Below are positions 57,009 through 64,000 of a stretch of 64,000 nucleotides of DNA, piece after piece. The position numbers and the translations under genes were made by a program. The DNA is taken from the NCBI GenBank assembly GCA_036015235.1, contig CP107926.1, positions 8,042,001 to 8,106,000 on the forward strand, given 5' to 3'. Source of the DNA: Streptomyces sp. NBC_00433 (lineage in GTDB: Bacteria; Actinomycetota; Actinomycetes; Streptomycetales; Streptomycetaceae). The stretch's first letter is position 1; each line of letters begins with the position of its first letter. The notes below the pieces were generated by a model. It did not search any database. It had not been told where the DNA came from and worked only from the letters and a program-made list of their open reading frames with translations.

Positions 57009-58262
57009 TCAGCCGAGCAGGGCCCGCCCCAGCCAGTCGCCGCGGTCGCGTACACCCGGCAGAGCGTAGAAGTACCCGCCACCGAAAGGTGAGATGTAGT
57101 CCACCAGGGGTTCACCGGCGAGTCGCCGCTGCACCGCGGCGAACTGCCGCTCCAGGTCCTGCTGGTAGCAGACGAAGATCAGCCCCATGTCGAGGTTGCC
57201 GTTGCTGTCCATGCCCCGGTCGTAGTTGTAACCCCGGCGCAGCAGGCGGGAGTCGTCGGTCTTCGCGGTCCGCGGGTTGGCGAGCCTGATGTGGCTGTCC
57301 AGCGGGATGATGTCGCCGGTCGGGTCCTCGGCGAACTTCGGCACGTCGAACTCGCGCGAGCCGTCGAGCGGCGCGCCGGTGTCCCGGTTGCGGCCGAACA
57401 TCCGCTCCTGCTCGGTGATCGAGACCCGGTCCCAGAATTCCACCAGCATCCGGATCAGCCGCACCACCTGGTAGGAGCCGCCCGCCGTCCAGGCCGGCTC
57501 GGCCCCGGCGCCGACCCACACCAGGTCGTCGGCGACCGCCGGGTCGGCGACGTTCGGGTTGGCCGTGCCGTCCTTGAAGCCCATGTGGTTGCGCGGGGTG
57601 CCGCTGGGCCGCGGCGGGCTGGTGAAACCGTCCATCCGCCAGCGCACCTGCATGCCGCCGCGGGTGTTGCGGGCGATGTCGCGCAGCGCGTGCAGCACGG
57701 TGTCCGGGTGCGGCGCGCTCAGCTGCAGGCTCAGGTCGCCGTGGCACCAGGCCTCGTCGAGGTCGTCGTCGGCGAAGGCCGGCATCTGCGACAGCCGCAG
57801 CGGCTTGCGGTCGGCGAGCCCGAACCGCCCGTCGAAGAGCGACGCGCCCACCCCCGCGGTCACCGTCAGCCCGTCGCCCGGCAGCCGCGGGCCCAGCGTG
57901 CCGCTGTCCGACGGCGAGTCGGTTATGCCCAGCGGGGCAGGCGTACCGCCCGCGGTCAGGAAGCGCGCCCGGTCGGTGACGGTGTGCAGCAGCTCGGCCA
58001 GCTCCCGCCGGTCCGCCGCCGTGACGTCGAAGGACAGGAAGGCGGTGGACAGCCGGACGTCCTCGACGATGCCCGCCTGGTGCACCCCGTGGAAGCCGGG
58101 CCCGCGCTTCGCGGGAGCGGCCGTCGGCGTGGCCGCTGACGCGGTGGAGCCGGCCAGCGCCGTGGCGCCGCCGGCGGCCGCGCCCACCGCCCCCACGCCC
58201 AGGGCGGCGCCGCGCAGGAAACCCCGCCTGCGCAGGTCGCCGCTGCTGTGGGTGTCGGTCAT
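57009..58262 (-). CDS. efeB: EfeB, Tat-exported DyP-type haem peroxidase
   Basis: A 417-residue protein. The Tat signal RRRGFLRGAALG is near the start. The DyP core has GFKDGTANP (the GxxDG motif with catalytic Asp), DDLVWVGAG and the distal REFDVPKF and SHIRLANPRT, the latter with the haem-binding His. It is translationally coupled to efeO (ATGA overlap at 58259-58262). In EfeUOB, EfeB oxidises Fe(II) or extracts iron from haem outside the membrane. Confidence 0.94.
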   Translation of the reverse strand: MTDTHSSGDLRRRGFLRGAALGVGAVGAAAGGATALAGSTASAATPTAAPAKRGPGFHGVHQAGIVEDVRLSTAFLSFDVTAADRRELAELLHTVTDRARFLTAGGTPAPLGITDSPSDSGTLGPRLPGDGLTVTAGVGASLFDGRFGLADRKPLRLSQMPAFADDDLDEAWCHGDLSLQLSAPHPDTVLHALRDIARNTRGGMQVRWRMDGFTSPPRPSGTPRNHMGFKDGTANPNVADPAVADDLVWVGAGAEPAWTAGGSYQVVRLIRMLVEFWDRVSITEQERMFGRNRDTGAPLDGSREFDVPKFAEDPTGDIIPLDSHIRLANPRTAKTDDSRLLRRGYNYDRGMDSNGNLDMGLIFVCYQQDLERQFAAVQRRLAGEPLVDYISPFGGGYFYALPGVRDRGDWLGRALLG

Positions 58263-59527
58263 GCCGTCCTCCGTACTTCGAAGATCGCCGCCACCGGGGC
58301 GAGCTGTTCGAGCAGGTCGCCGAAGTCGGCGTTGACCTGCTGGCGCTGCGTGTGGGTGAGCTTGCCGACCGGCGTCCAGACGCCGCCGTGCCGCAGGGCG
58401 TCCAGCGTCGCCTGCGTACGGTCGAGCGCCGCGTCGAGCTTCGCGACACCGGCGTCGCGGGACTCCAGAAGGGGGCGCAGCTCGTCCAGGATCACCCGGG
58501 TGCCGTCCACGTTCGCGCGGGCGGTGGCCAGATTCGTGCCGCTGCCGTAGTCCGTGCGGGCGGTCAGCTCGAACTGATCCGCGTTCTCGATGATCTCGTG
58601 GGCGCGCAGGCCCATCGCCGCCGGGTCCATCCGCTGGTCCGGCCAGCCGTCGAGCAGGTCGTGCACCGCGCTGTCCAGCGCGGCGGCCGGTGCGCGCAGC
58701 GAGGCCGCGGACCGGCCGTGCCACAGCCCGTACTCGATCCGGTGGAAACCCGCGAAGTCCGGGGCGTCGACAGCGCCGGGCGTACGGGCCACCGTCCCGT
58801 TGATCGCCGCGTCCGCGTCGCCGAAGGTGTCGTAGGCCGCGCCCATCCGCTCGTAGACCAGGTGCGCGGGCAGCCAGTCCCGGCGGGCGGCGGCCAGGTC
58901 GCCGCCGTCGATGTCGGCCTTCAGCCTGCCCGTGCCGGCGGCGAGTTCGGCGATCCGCTGCCCCACCCACTTCTGGTACGCCAGCGTCGGCGGGATCAGG
59001 TCGTGCTGGTTGACCGGCGCCGCGGCCGGCCCCTGGGGCTGCTTGCCGGCCACCACGACGGTCGGCCCGGTCACCGCGTCCGTGTCGTTCTGCAGGCATT
59101 TGAACGCGTAGCTGCCGCCGCCCAGCTCCACCGTCATCGGCCGGGTGGTGCCGGGCGCCAGGCCCTCCACCTCGCCGAAGACCTTGCCCGTGCGCGGGTC
59201 GGTCAGGTCGACATCGGAGGCCGCGCTCGACGTGTTGTGCAGATCGAAGACCTGCATCCCGGTCCGCGGCCGGCTCCAACCCTGCCCGCACGTACCGGTC
59301 GACACGTCGATCGCGGTGTGCCGCAGCCCGTCGGCGGGCGCCTGCGCCTGCGGCTTCGCGTCCGCGCGCTTGCCGCTGCCGCCGCCCGAACCGGCGGCCA
59401 GCACGGTGGCGGTCACCGCCGCGGCGACGGCGACCACCGCGGCGGCGGCCCGCCACCTGCGGGTGAAGCGCGTCCCGGCGGACGAGGGCGGGTGTGGCGG
59501 GATCATGCCGTCAGGTTCGGCGGACAC
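58259..59527 (-). CDS. efeO: EfeO, iron-uptake imelysin/cupredoxin protein
   Basis: A 422-residue protein held by an N-terminal membrane segment (AAAAVVAVAAAVTATVLAAG). A cupredoxin-like domain follows at about 65-160 (TCGQGWSRPRTGMQVFDLHN, YAFKCLQND). The M75 domain spans 175-420, with FAGFHRIEYGLWH carrying the HxxE metal motif. It binds iron and passes it to the permease EfeU. No efeU gene is in the window, so the permease is elsewhere or lost. Confidence 0.93.
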   Translation of the reverse strand: MSAEPDGMIPPHPPSSAGTRFTRRWRAAAAVVAVAAAVTATVLAAGSGGGSGKRADAKPQAQAPADGLRHTAIDVSTGTCGQGWSRPRTGMQVFDLHNTSSAASDVDLTDPRTGKVFGEVEGLAPGTTRPMTVELGGGSYAFKCLQNDTDAVTGPTVVVAGKQPQGPAAAPVNQHDLIPPTLAYQKWVGQRIAELAAGTGRLKADIDGGDLAAARRDWLPAHLVYERMGAAYDTFGDADAAINGTVARTPGAVDAPDFAGFHRIEYGLWHGRSAASLRAPAAALDSAVHDLLDGWPDQRMDPAAMGLRAHEIIENADQFELTARTDYGSGTNLATARANVDGTRVILDELRPLLESRDAGVAKLDAALDRTQATLDALRHGGVWTPVGKLTHTQRQQVNADFGDLLEQLAPVAAIFEVRRTA

Positions 59528-59651
59528 ACCGGACCTCCAGTTTCGGTGCAGCGGATCGGGGTGCGGCTCATGCTAAGCACCACTTGGCTGCGCCATGCGG
59601 TTGACGGTGGGCGGGAATCCACAATTCCGTGCCAGTTCACCAACCAGCCAT

Positions 59652-59667
59652 CTAAGGGTACCCTTAG
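59652..59667. promoter_or_regulatory. 16-bp palindrome upstream of efeO
   Basis: CTAAGGGTACCCTTAG is a perfect palindrome about 125 nt before the efeO start. It shares the TTAG/CTAA ends of DtxR-family iron boxes but not their full consensus, so an iron repressor is possible and another regulator is equally so. A TTAGCAT motif (minus strand, near 59571-59577) may be part of the promoter. Confidence 0.45.
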
Positions 59668-59740
59668 GAGGGTTTTCCCGGCCCGCTGCCACTCCCTGCG
59701 GGGTGCTGTCACGGACTCCACAGTTGCGCTGTGTGGGTGG

Positions 59741-59967
59741 CTTGTCGCGCTGTTCTCCCCCAGCGCTTCGCCTGGGGGTACCCGCGCAGAGGGCCCCTGG
59801 CAGGGGCGAACGCCTGACGGCGGAGGACGCAGGCCAAAAGGGGCGCGGGGAACTGCGCGCCCCGCCGGAAAGGCGGGAAAGAAAGCAACGCCACCGCAAG
59901 GGGCAATCACCCAGGGGCGCGTGGGGGTACCCAAACGCGAAGCTCTGGGGGAGAACAGCGCGACAAA
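59741..59967. repeat. Dispersed repeat element bounded by 31-bp inverted ends
   Basis: The left end 59741-59771 and right end 59937-59967 are near-perfect inverted copies carrying GCGCTGTTCTCCCCCAG. Between them lie the GGGGCGCGGGGAAC core (59844), a GCGGGAAAGAAAGC segment and CCGCAAGGGGCAATCACCC, all also found at 45886-46130. The gene-free interval 59528-60042 holds this element and the efeO promoter. Confidence 0.8.
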
Positions 59968-60042
59968 CCACGACGGCGGGGCGGGCGGCGGGTCACCGCA
60001 AGAGGCAACCCCCCCGGATCCGCCCACCCCGCGCGGGAAGCG

Positions 60043-62697
60043 CTATGTGCAGGCCACCCCGTTCAGTGAAAAGCCGGACGGCGCCGAGTTACTCGTGGAG
60101 TACGTCGCCGTGAAGCCGGGATCCACCGTGCCGCCCGCGGGGATCGACGGGGCGTACGACGGGTTGGTCACCGTGACCTTCTGCCCGGACTGGGCAAACG
60201 TGCCGTTCCAGCCGCTGCCGATCTTCTGGTCGCCGCCGAAGGTGAAGGCCAGCGTCCAGCCGCTGAGCGCCGCGGAACCGGTGTTGGTGACCAGGACGTC
60301 CGCCTGGAAGCCGCCCGACCAGGCGTTGGTCACCCTGTAGACGGCGGTGCAGGCGGCCCCGCCGCCGGAGGAAGTGCCGGCCGTGGTCACCGACAGCGCG
60401 GGGGACGCCGAGGACACGGTGCCCGCGGTGTCGACCGCCTTCACGGTGAAGGCGTAGGCCGTGCTGGCCGTCAGCCCGGTGACGGCCAGGCTCGTACCGC
60501 TCGGGGACCCGACAAGCACGGGCCCCGTGCCGCGGTTGGCATAGACCTGGTAGCCGGCCAGGGGCAGAGTGCCCGGGGTGGCCGCGGGCCAGGACAGGGT
60601 GAGCGTGGTGCTGGTGACGGCGGACGCGGTGGGCGTGCCGGGGGGGCCCGGCGGGGTCGCGGTCGGGTCGGTGGTGCCCGAACCGCTGGGCGCGGTGCCC
60701 CACACCGCGGTCGAACCGTCGTAGAGGACCATGTCGTTGACGGTCACCGGCGTCGAGCCGGGCACCGTGGAGACCCCCTGGTAGGACCAGTCGCCGGACG
60801 GGTTGTGCGGCCCGGGGAAGGCGAGCCGGAACTGCACTTCGCGGTGGAAGGCGGACTGCCCGGCGGGGGCGATGTCCTGGCCCTCGCAGCTGATCGTCAC
60901 GTAGTAGATGCTCCCTGAGAACTGCGTGGGACCGCCCGGCGCCAGGCACTGGCTGTACGCCGAGGTCACCGTGACCTGCGACGGGCTGGTGCCGGCGTCG
61001 AGGGTGAAGTAGTAGCGGAAGCTGCCGTGCTTGAGGTGGCGGGCCGGCCAGCCGGACTTGTTGACCACCTGCGCCTTGATCTCGTAGAAGTTCGTGCCCG
61101 CCGCGTTGACGGCGGCCTGCAGGAATTCCTCGGGACCGTCGGGGGTCTCCTTCGGCGGGAAGTTCGCCGCCGGAGTGCCGCCGTATTCGTCGGTCAGCGC
61201 GGCGAGCGCGCTGGAGAAGCCGGCGTTGTAGTCCAACGCCCCCTCGGTCTCGCCGTAGTTGGACCGCTCGTCGGAGAAGCCGTCATCGGCGGAGCCGGGG
61301 CCGCCGACCAGCAGGCCGTAGTCGAGGTGCCGGGTCGCGGTCGGCTCGGTCATCGACTGCGACCAGGAGCCGTGCGCGGCCCTGCTGTGCGGATTCCGCG
61401 GCCACTTGGTGTTCTTGCCGGAATTGGTGAAGCCGATCTCGTAGCTCTCCTTGGCCGGGTTGTCGCCGAGGACGTAGTCGATCTGCCGTACGCCGAAGTC
61501 GTGGTAGGTCTGCGCCTTGGCCGCGTCCTTGCCCTGCGCGTTGAGCCAGTCGGAGAACTGCAGTGCCGCGTATGCGGTGTTGGATGAGTAGCGCAGCGAG
61601 CCCCAGGTGTCGAGGAAGGCCTCGCCGCCGGGCGAGTAGGCCACCTTCTGGCCGTTCACGCCGGTCGTCCACCAGTCGAGCCAGCGCTCGGCGTCGTTGA
61701 CGTAGACCTGCTTGCCGGTGAGTTCGGCGAGCAGGACGTAGTCGCCGTAGGACTTGTCGTCCCAGGCCAGCGTCCAGTTGTACTCGGGCGTGGTGGTCTG
61801 GTTCATCTTGGGCAGCTGGGCGTAGTACGTCTCCGCCTTCGCCAGGTACGTGCTGTCGCCGGTGGCGCGGTAGAGCCACAGCGCGCCCCACACCAGCTCG
61901 TCCCAGTAGCCGCTCCAGGAGTTGTAGTAGCCCTGGGCGGCGGTGATGCACTTGTCGTAGGTGCCGCGGTAGGTGTCGGCGAAGGTGTAGAGCTGCTTGG
62001 CGTTCGCCAGCAGGGTGGCGGCGTAGGTCGGGTCGCTCGCCTTGAAGACCATGGACGAGGAGGCGAGCGCCGCGGCGGACTCGCCCGCGAGGTCGGAGCC
62101 GGGGCAGGAGGCGTCGATCTTGAAGGAGGGCCGCGGCGACGGGTTGACCTCGGGCGGGCCCCAGAAGGAGTGGTCGCTGCCGCCGTCGCCCACCTGGCCG
62201 TAGAGCACGTTGGCCGACGGGTGGGCCTTGAGCAGCCAGTCGTCGCCCCAGCGCAGGTTGCGCAGCAGGTAGGTGCTCTGCCCGCTCTTGGTGTAGCCGG
62301 ACGTCTCGTCGATGCCGCCCCAGCCGAGCATGGTCATCGAGAAGGCCATCGGGAAGCCGAACTTCACCTCGTCGCCTGCGTCGTGGTAGCCGCCGGTCAG
62401 GTCGATGCCGGCGTCGGCGCCGTCGGTGAGGTCGGAGTCGCCGCGCCAGCTGACGCGGTTGTCCGCGGGCAGTTTGCCGGAGCGCTGGGACTCGTAGAAG
62501 AGCATCGAGTCCTGGAGCGCCTCGGCGTAGTTGTAGCCGCCGGCCGCGGCGGGGGCGGCGGCCGGGGTGGCGGCGCGGGCCGCGGGGGCGCCCGCGGTGG
62601 CCGCCATCGCGAGCGGCAGCAGGGCGGCGACGGCGGTGACCGCCGCGGCCCGCGCGCGGCGGACGGCGCGGACGGGCGGTTTTCCGAAGATGGGCAC
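60043..62697 (-). CDS. Secreted GH9 cellulase with CBM3, FnIII and CBM2
   Basis: An 884-residue endoglucanase. The signal peptide extends to about 45. The GH9 domain spans about 50-500: GGYHDAGDEVKF holds the base Asp pair, GGPGSADDGFSDERSNYGETEGALDYNAGF the acid Glu near its end. CBM3 (about 520-680), FnIII (690-775) and CBM2 (785-884, CTAVYRVTNAWSGGFQADV) follow. It should cut cellulose processively. The GTG at 62697 has an AGGAGGA site and a CebR operator lies in its promoter. Confidence 0.94.
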   Translation of the reverse strand: MPIFGKPPVRAVRRARAAAVTAVAALLPLAMAATAGAPAARAATPAAAPAAAGGYNYAEALQDSMLFYESQRSGKLPADNRVSWRGDSDLTDGADAGIDLTGGYHDAGDEVKFGFPMAFSMTMLGWGGIDETSGYTKSGQSTYLLRNLRWGDDWLLKAHPSANVLYGQVGDGGSDHSFWGPPEVNPSPRPSFKIDASCPGSDLAGESAAALASSSMVFKASDPTYAATLLANAKQLYTFADTYRGTYDKCITAAQGYYNSWSGYWDELVWGALWLYRATGDSTYLAKAETYYAQLPKMNQTTTPEYNWTLAWDDKSYGDYVLLAELTGKQVYVNDAERWLDWWTTGVNGQKVAYSPGGEAFLDTWGSLRYSSNTAYAALQFSDWLNAQGKDAAKAQTYHDFGVRQIDYVLGDNPAKESYEIGFTNSGKNTKWPRNPHSRAAHGSWSQSMTEPTATRHLDYGLLVGGPGSADDGFSDERSNYGETEGALDYNAGFSSALAALTDEYGGTPAANFPPKETPDGPEEFLQAAVNAAGTNFYEIKAQVVNKSGWPARHLKHGSFRYYFTLDAGTSPSQVTVTSAYSQCLAPGGPTQFSGSIYYVTISCEGQDIAPAGQSAFHREVQFRLAFPGPHNPSGDWSYQGVSTVPGSTPVTVNDMVLYDGSTAVWGTAPSGSGTTDPTATPPGPPGTPTASAVTSTTLTLSWPAATPGTLPLAGYQVYANRGTGPVLVGSPSGTSLAVTGLTASTAYAFTVKAVDTAGTVSSASPALSVTTAGTSSGGGAACTAVYRVTNAWSGGFQADVLVTNTGSAALSGWTLAFTFGGDQKIGSGWNGTFAQSGQKVTVTNPSYAPSIPAGGTVDPGFTATYSTSNSAPSGFSLNGVACT

Positions 62698-62783
62698 GCG
62701 TCCTCCTGGGAGGGCGATGGTCGTGGTGGGGGGAGCGCGCCCGCGGGCGGACGGTCGGCCGGGAATCGCTGCCCGCCCGCCCA

Positions 62784-62828
62784 TGGGAGCGCTCCCACAT
62801 GCTCGCCCCGGGCCTTGCGCACCGTCAA
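62784..62828 (-). promoter_or_regulatory. GH9 promoter with exact CebR operator
   Basis: TGGGAGCGCTCCCA (62784-62797) is the published 14-bp CebR palindrome. On the minus strand TTGACG (62823-62828) and a weak GAGCAT (62799-62804) are 18 nt apart, so the operator covers the transcription start. Cellobiose or cellotriose is the known inducer of CebR. The rest of 62698-63044 should also hold the promoter of the divergent GH3/NagZ gene, not recognised. Confidence 0.85.
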
Positions 62829-63044
62829 GCACCGTGCGTACGCCAGTGCGTACGGCCTGGAGGCGCCCAGGAGGAGCAGCCCTCAGAAGATGCGCGACAG
62901 GGCCGTCAGGGGGCATCCTGATCCACTCACGAGGGTTTCTTTTCTTCACATGAGATGACTGATGTCTCGGGTGGCAGGAAGAAAGTGAGACGCAACCGCC
63001 GTTTCCGGCCCTTCCCCGACGACCGACGAGGTGTGAGGTCCACC

Positions 63045-64000
63045 GTGCGCCAGCCGACCCGTTCCCCCGCCGACCCGCGACCCCGTCGCGCGCCGAGACG
63101 CGCCGGATCCCGCGGCGGCCTCCTCCCCGGTGCGGCCGGCGGCGTCCGCGGCGCCGGACTCGTACTCGGCCTGCTGGCCACCGCCACCGCCGGACTCACC
63201 GCCTGCGGCAGCGACAACTCGAACTCCTCCAGCAGCACCACCTCCGCCTCGGCCCCCGAGTCCTCCGCCGCGACCACGTCCGGCACGACCAGCGCCACCA
63301 CGACCCCGGCCTCGCCCTCCGCCTCGCGCACCACCGCCGTACCGCCGCCCGCGAACACCGGCACCGCCGAGCCGAGCAGCTGCGTGAACAAGGCGGTCGC
63401 CGGGATGAGCCAGGCGCAGCAGGTCGGCCAGCTCTTCATGAGCGCCGTGGGCTCCGCGCACATGACCACCGCGCAGTCCGCCGCGGTCACCGGCGGCCGG
63501 GTCGGCTCGGTCTTCCTGATGGGCCATACGACCGCGGGCGTGGCGACCGTCAGGAAGGTCACCGACCAGGTCAGGAAGCTGGCGCCGAAGGTGAAGGGCG
63601 CCACGGTCGGGATGCTGGTCTCCACCGACCAGGAGGGCGGCAAGGTCCAGGTGCTCGCCGGCCCCGGCTTCAGCACCATCCCGACGGCGGTGCAGCAGGG
63701 CAAGCTGGCGACGGGCACCCTGCAGAAGGACGCGAAGACCTGGGGGCAGCAGCTGAGGGCCGCCGGGGTGACGATGAATCTCGCACCGGTCGCCGACACC
63801 GTGCCGCCCAACCTGGTCAACGTCAACGCGCCGATCGGCAAGCTGCAGCGCGAGTACGGCACCAACCCCGCCACGGTGGCCACCCACAGCACCGCCTTCC
63901 TGCGCGGCATGCTCCAGGCAGGCGTCATCACCACCGCCAAGCACTTCCCCGGCCTCGGCCGGGTGACCGGCAACACCGACTTCACCCTCGGCGTCACCGA
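63045..64000 (+). CDS. GH3/NagZ-like glycosidase lipoprotein (C-terminus outside window)
   Basis: The open frame from a GTG at 63045 runs past the right edge, giving 318 residues. A membrane segment ends in the lipobox LTAC. A Ser/Thr-rich linker of about 60 residues follows. The GH3 N-domain has VGQLFMSAV, LVSTDQEGGKVQVL, APVADTV and TTAKHFPGLG. These fit beta-N-acetylhexosaminidase (NagZ)-type GH3 enzymes, though the acid/base His-Asp loop is not yet reached. A GTG four codons upstream is an alternative start. The role is likely removal of terminal sugars outside the membrane. Confidence 0.85.
   Translation, partial: MRQPTRSPADPRPRRAPRRAGSRGGLLPGAAGGVRGAGLVLGLLATATAGLTACGSDNSNSSSSTTSASAPESSAATTSGTTSATTTPASPSASRTTAVPPPANTGTAEPSSCVNKAVAGMSQAQQVGQLFMSAVGSAHMTTAQSAAVTGGRVGSVFLMGHTTAGVATVRKVTDQVRKLAPKVKGATVGMLVSTDQEGGKVQVLAGPGFSTIPTAVQQGKLATGTLQKDAKTWGQQLRAAGVTMNLAPVADTVPPNLVNVNAPIGKLQREYGTNPATVATHSTAFLRGMLQAGVITTAKHFPGLGRVTGNTDFTLGVT

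Noticed and set aside
63130..63387. Short plus-strand proline-rich frame within the GH3/NagZ-like gene
   Set aside because: It is an out-of-frame reading of the Ser/Thr linker of the lipoprotein.

Overview
The window is very GC-rich DNA from a filamentous actinomycete of the Streptomyces type. Evidence is a chaplin with a sortase signal, a mycothiol-dependent formaldehyde dehydrogenase, two LAxTG-type surface proteins, many GTG starts, small Streptomyces-type proteins (DUF5133, DUF5709), and operators resembling CebR and DasR sites. No rRNA, tRNA, CRISPR array, transposase, integrase or phage gene was seen.

Region 1 (1-12.3 kb, minus strand). A partial Ada/AlkA-type repair gene is followed by a polysaccharide locus. 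In transcription order it holds a CE18/Agd3-like deacetylase, a PelF-like GT4 glycosyltransferase, a polytopic membrane protein, a LegB/RmlB-like SDR, a sugar-1-phosphate nucleotidyltransferase, a second SDR, a spherulin-4/Sph3-like (GH135) protein, a GH114 (Ega3-like) lipoprotein, a broken galM and an NYN-domain gene. The deacetylase, GT4, GH135 and GH114 set is the enzyme set of the fungal galactosaminogalactan (GAG) cluster and is functionally close to bacterial Pel. This is the most interesting system in the window.

Region 2 (12.3-18.9 kb). A proline-rich small protein, a secreted membrane-anchored protein, a PAS-GAF-SpoIIE phosphatase with a kinase-like ATPase domain, a secreted GATase-like protein and a succinate-semialdehyde-type dehydrogenase.

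Region 3 (19-32.4 kb, with 50.9-53.6 and 60.0-64.0 kb). Secreted polysaccharide-degrading enzymes: GH3, GH16, GH87, GH18, GH55, GH9 and a partial GH3/NagZ-like lipoprotein. GH3, GH16 and GH55 share nearly identical F5/8C (discoidin) modules. GH16, GH55 and GH9 each have a palindromic GAGCGCTC-core operator next to the promoter, and the GH9 copy is the exact CebR palindrome. GH18 has a DasR-like site in its promoter. Substrates inferred are beta-1,3-glucan, alpha-1,3-glucan, chitin and cellulose, which suggests fungal-wall and plant-wall degradation.

Region 4 (32.5-50.9 kb). Mixed housekeeping and accessory genes: DinB-like, an MFS-MarR pair with a perfect inverted-repeat operator, a second DHA2 exporter, phosphoglucomutase, an ABC exporter remnant without Walker A, mycothiol-dependent formaldehyde dehydrogenase, a long chaplin, small proteins, an EntS-like MFS, YchJ, an HhH endonuclease-like protein, ATP-dependent DNA ligase, AlkB, DUF5709, a hemerythrin-like candidate and a methyltransferase.

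Region 5 (54-59.6 kb). A mycothiol-type DinB enzyme, a cell-wall-anchored phosphoesterase/phospholipase C, and efeO-efeB iron uptake genes without efeU. A family of intergenic repeats around a GGGGCGCGGGGAAC core occurs at 45.9-46.3 and 59.7-60.0 kb. A related long hairpin lies at 12.2 kb.
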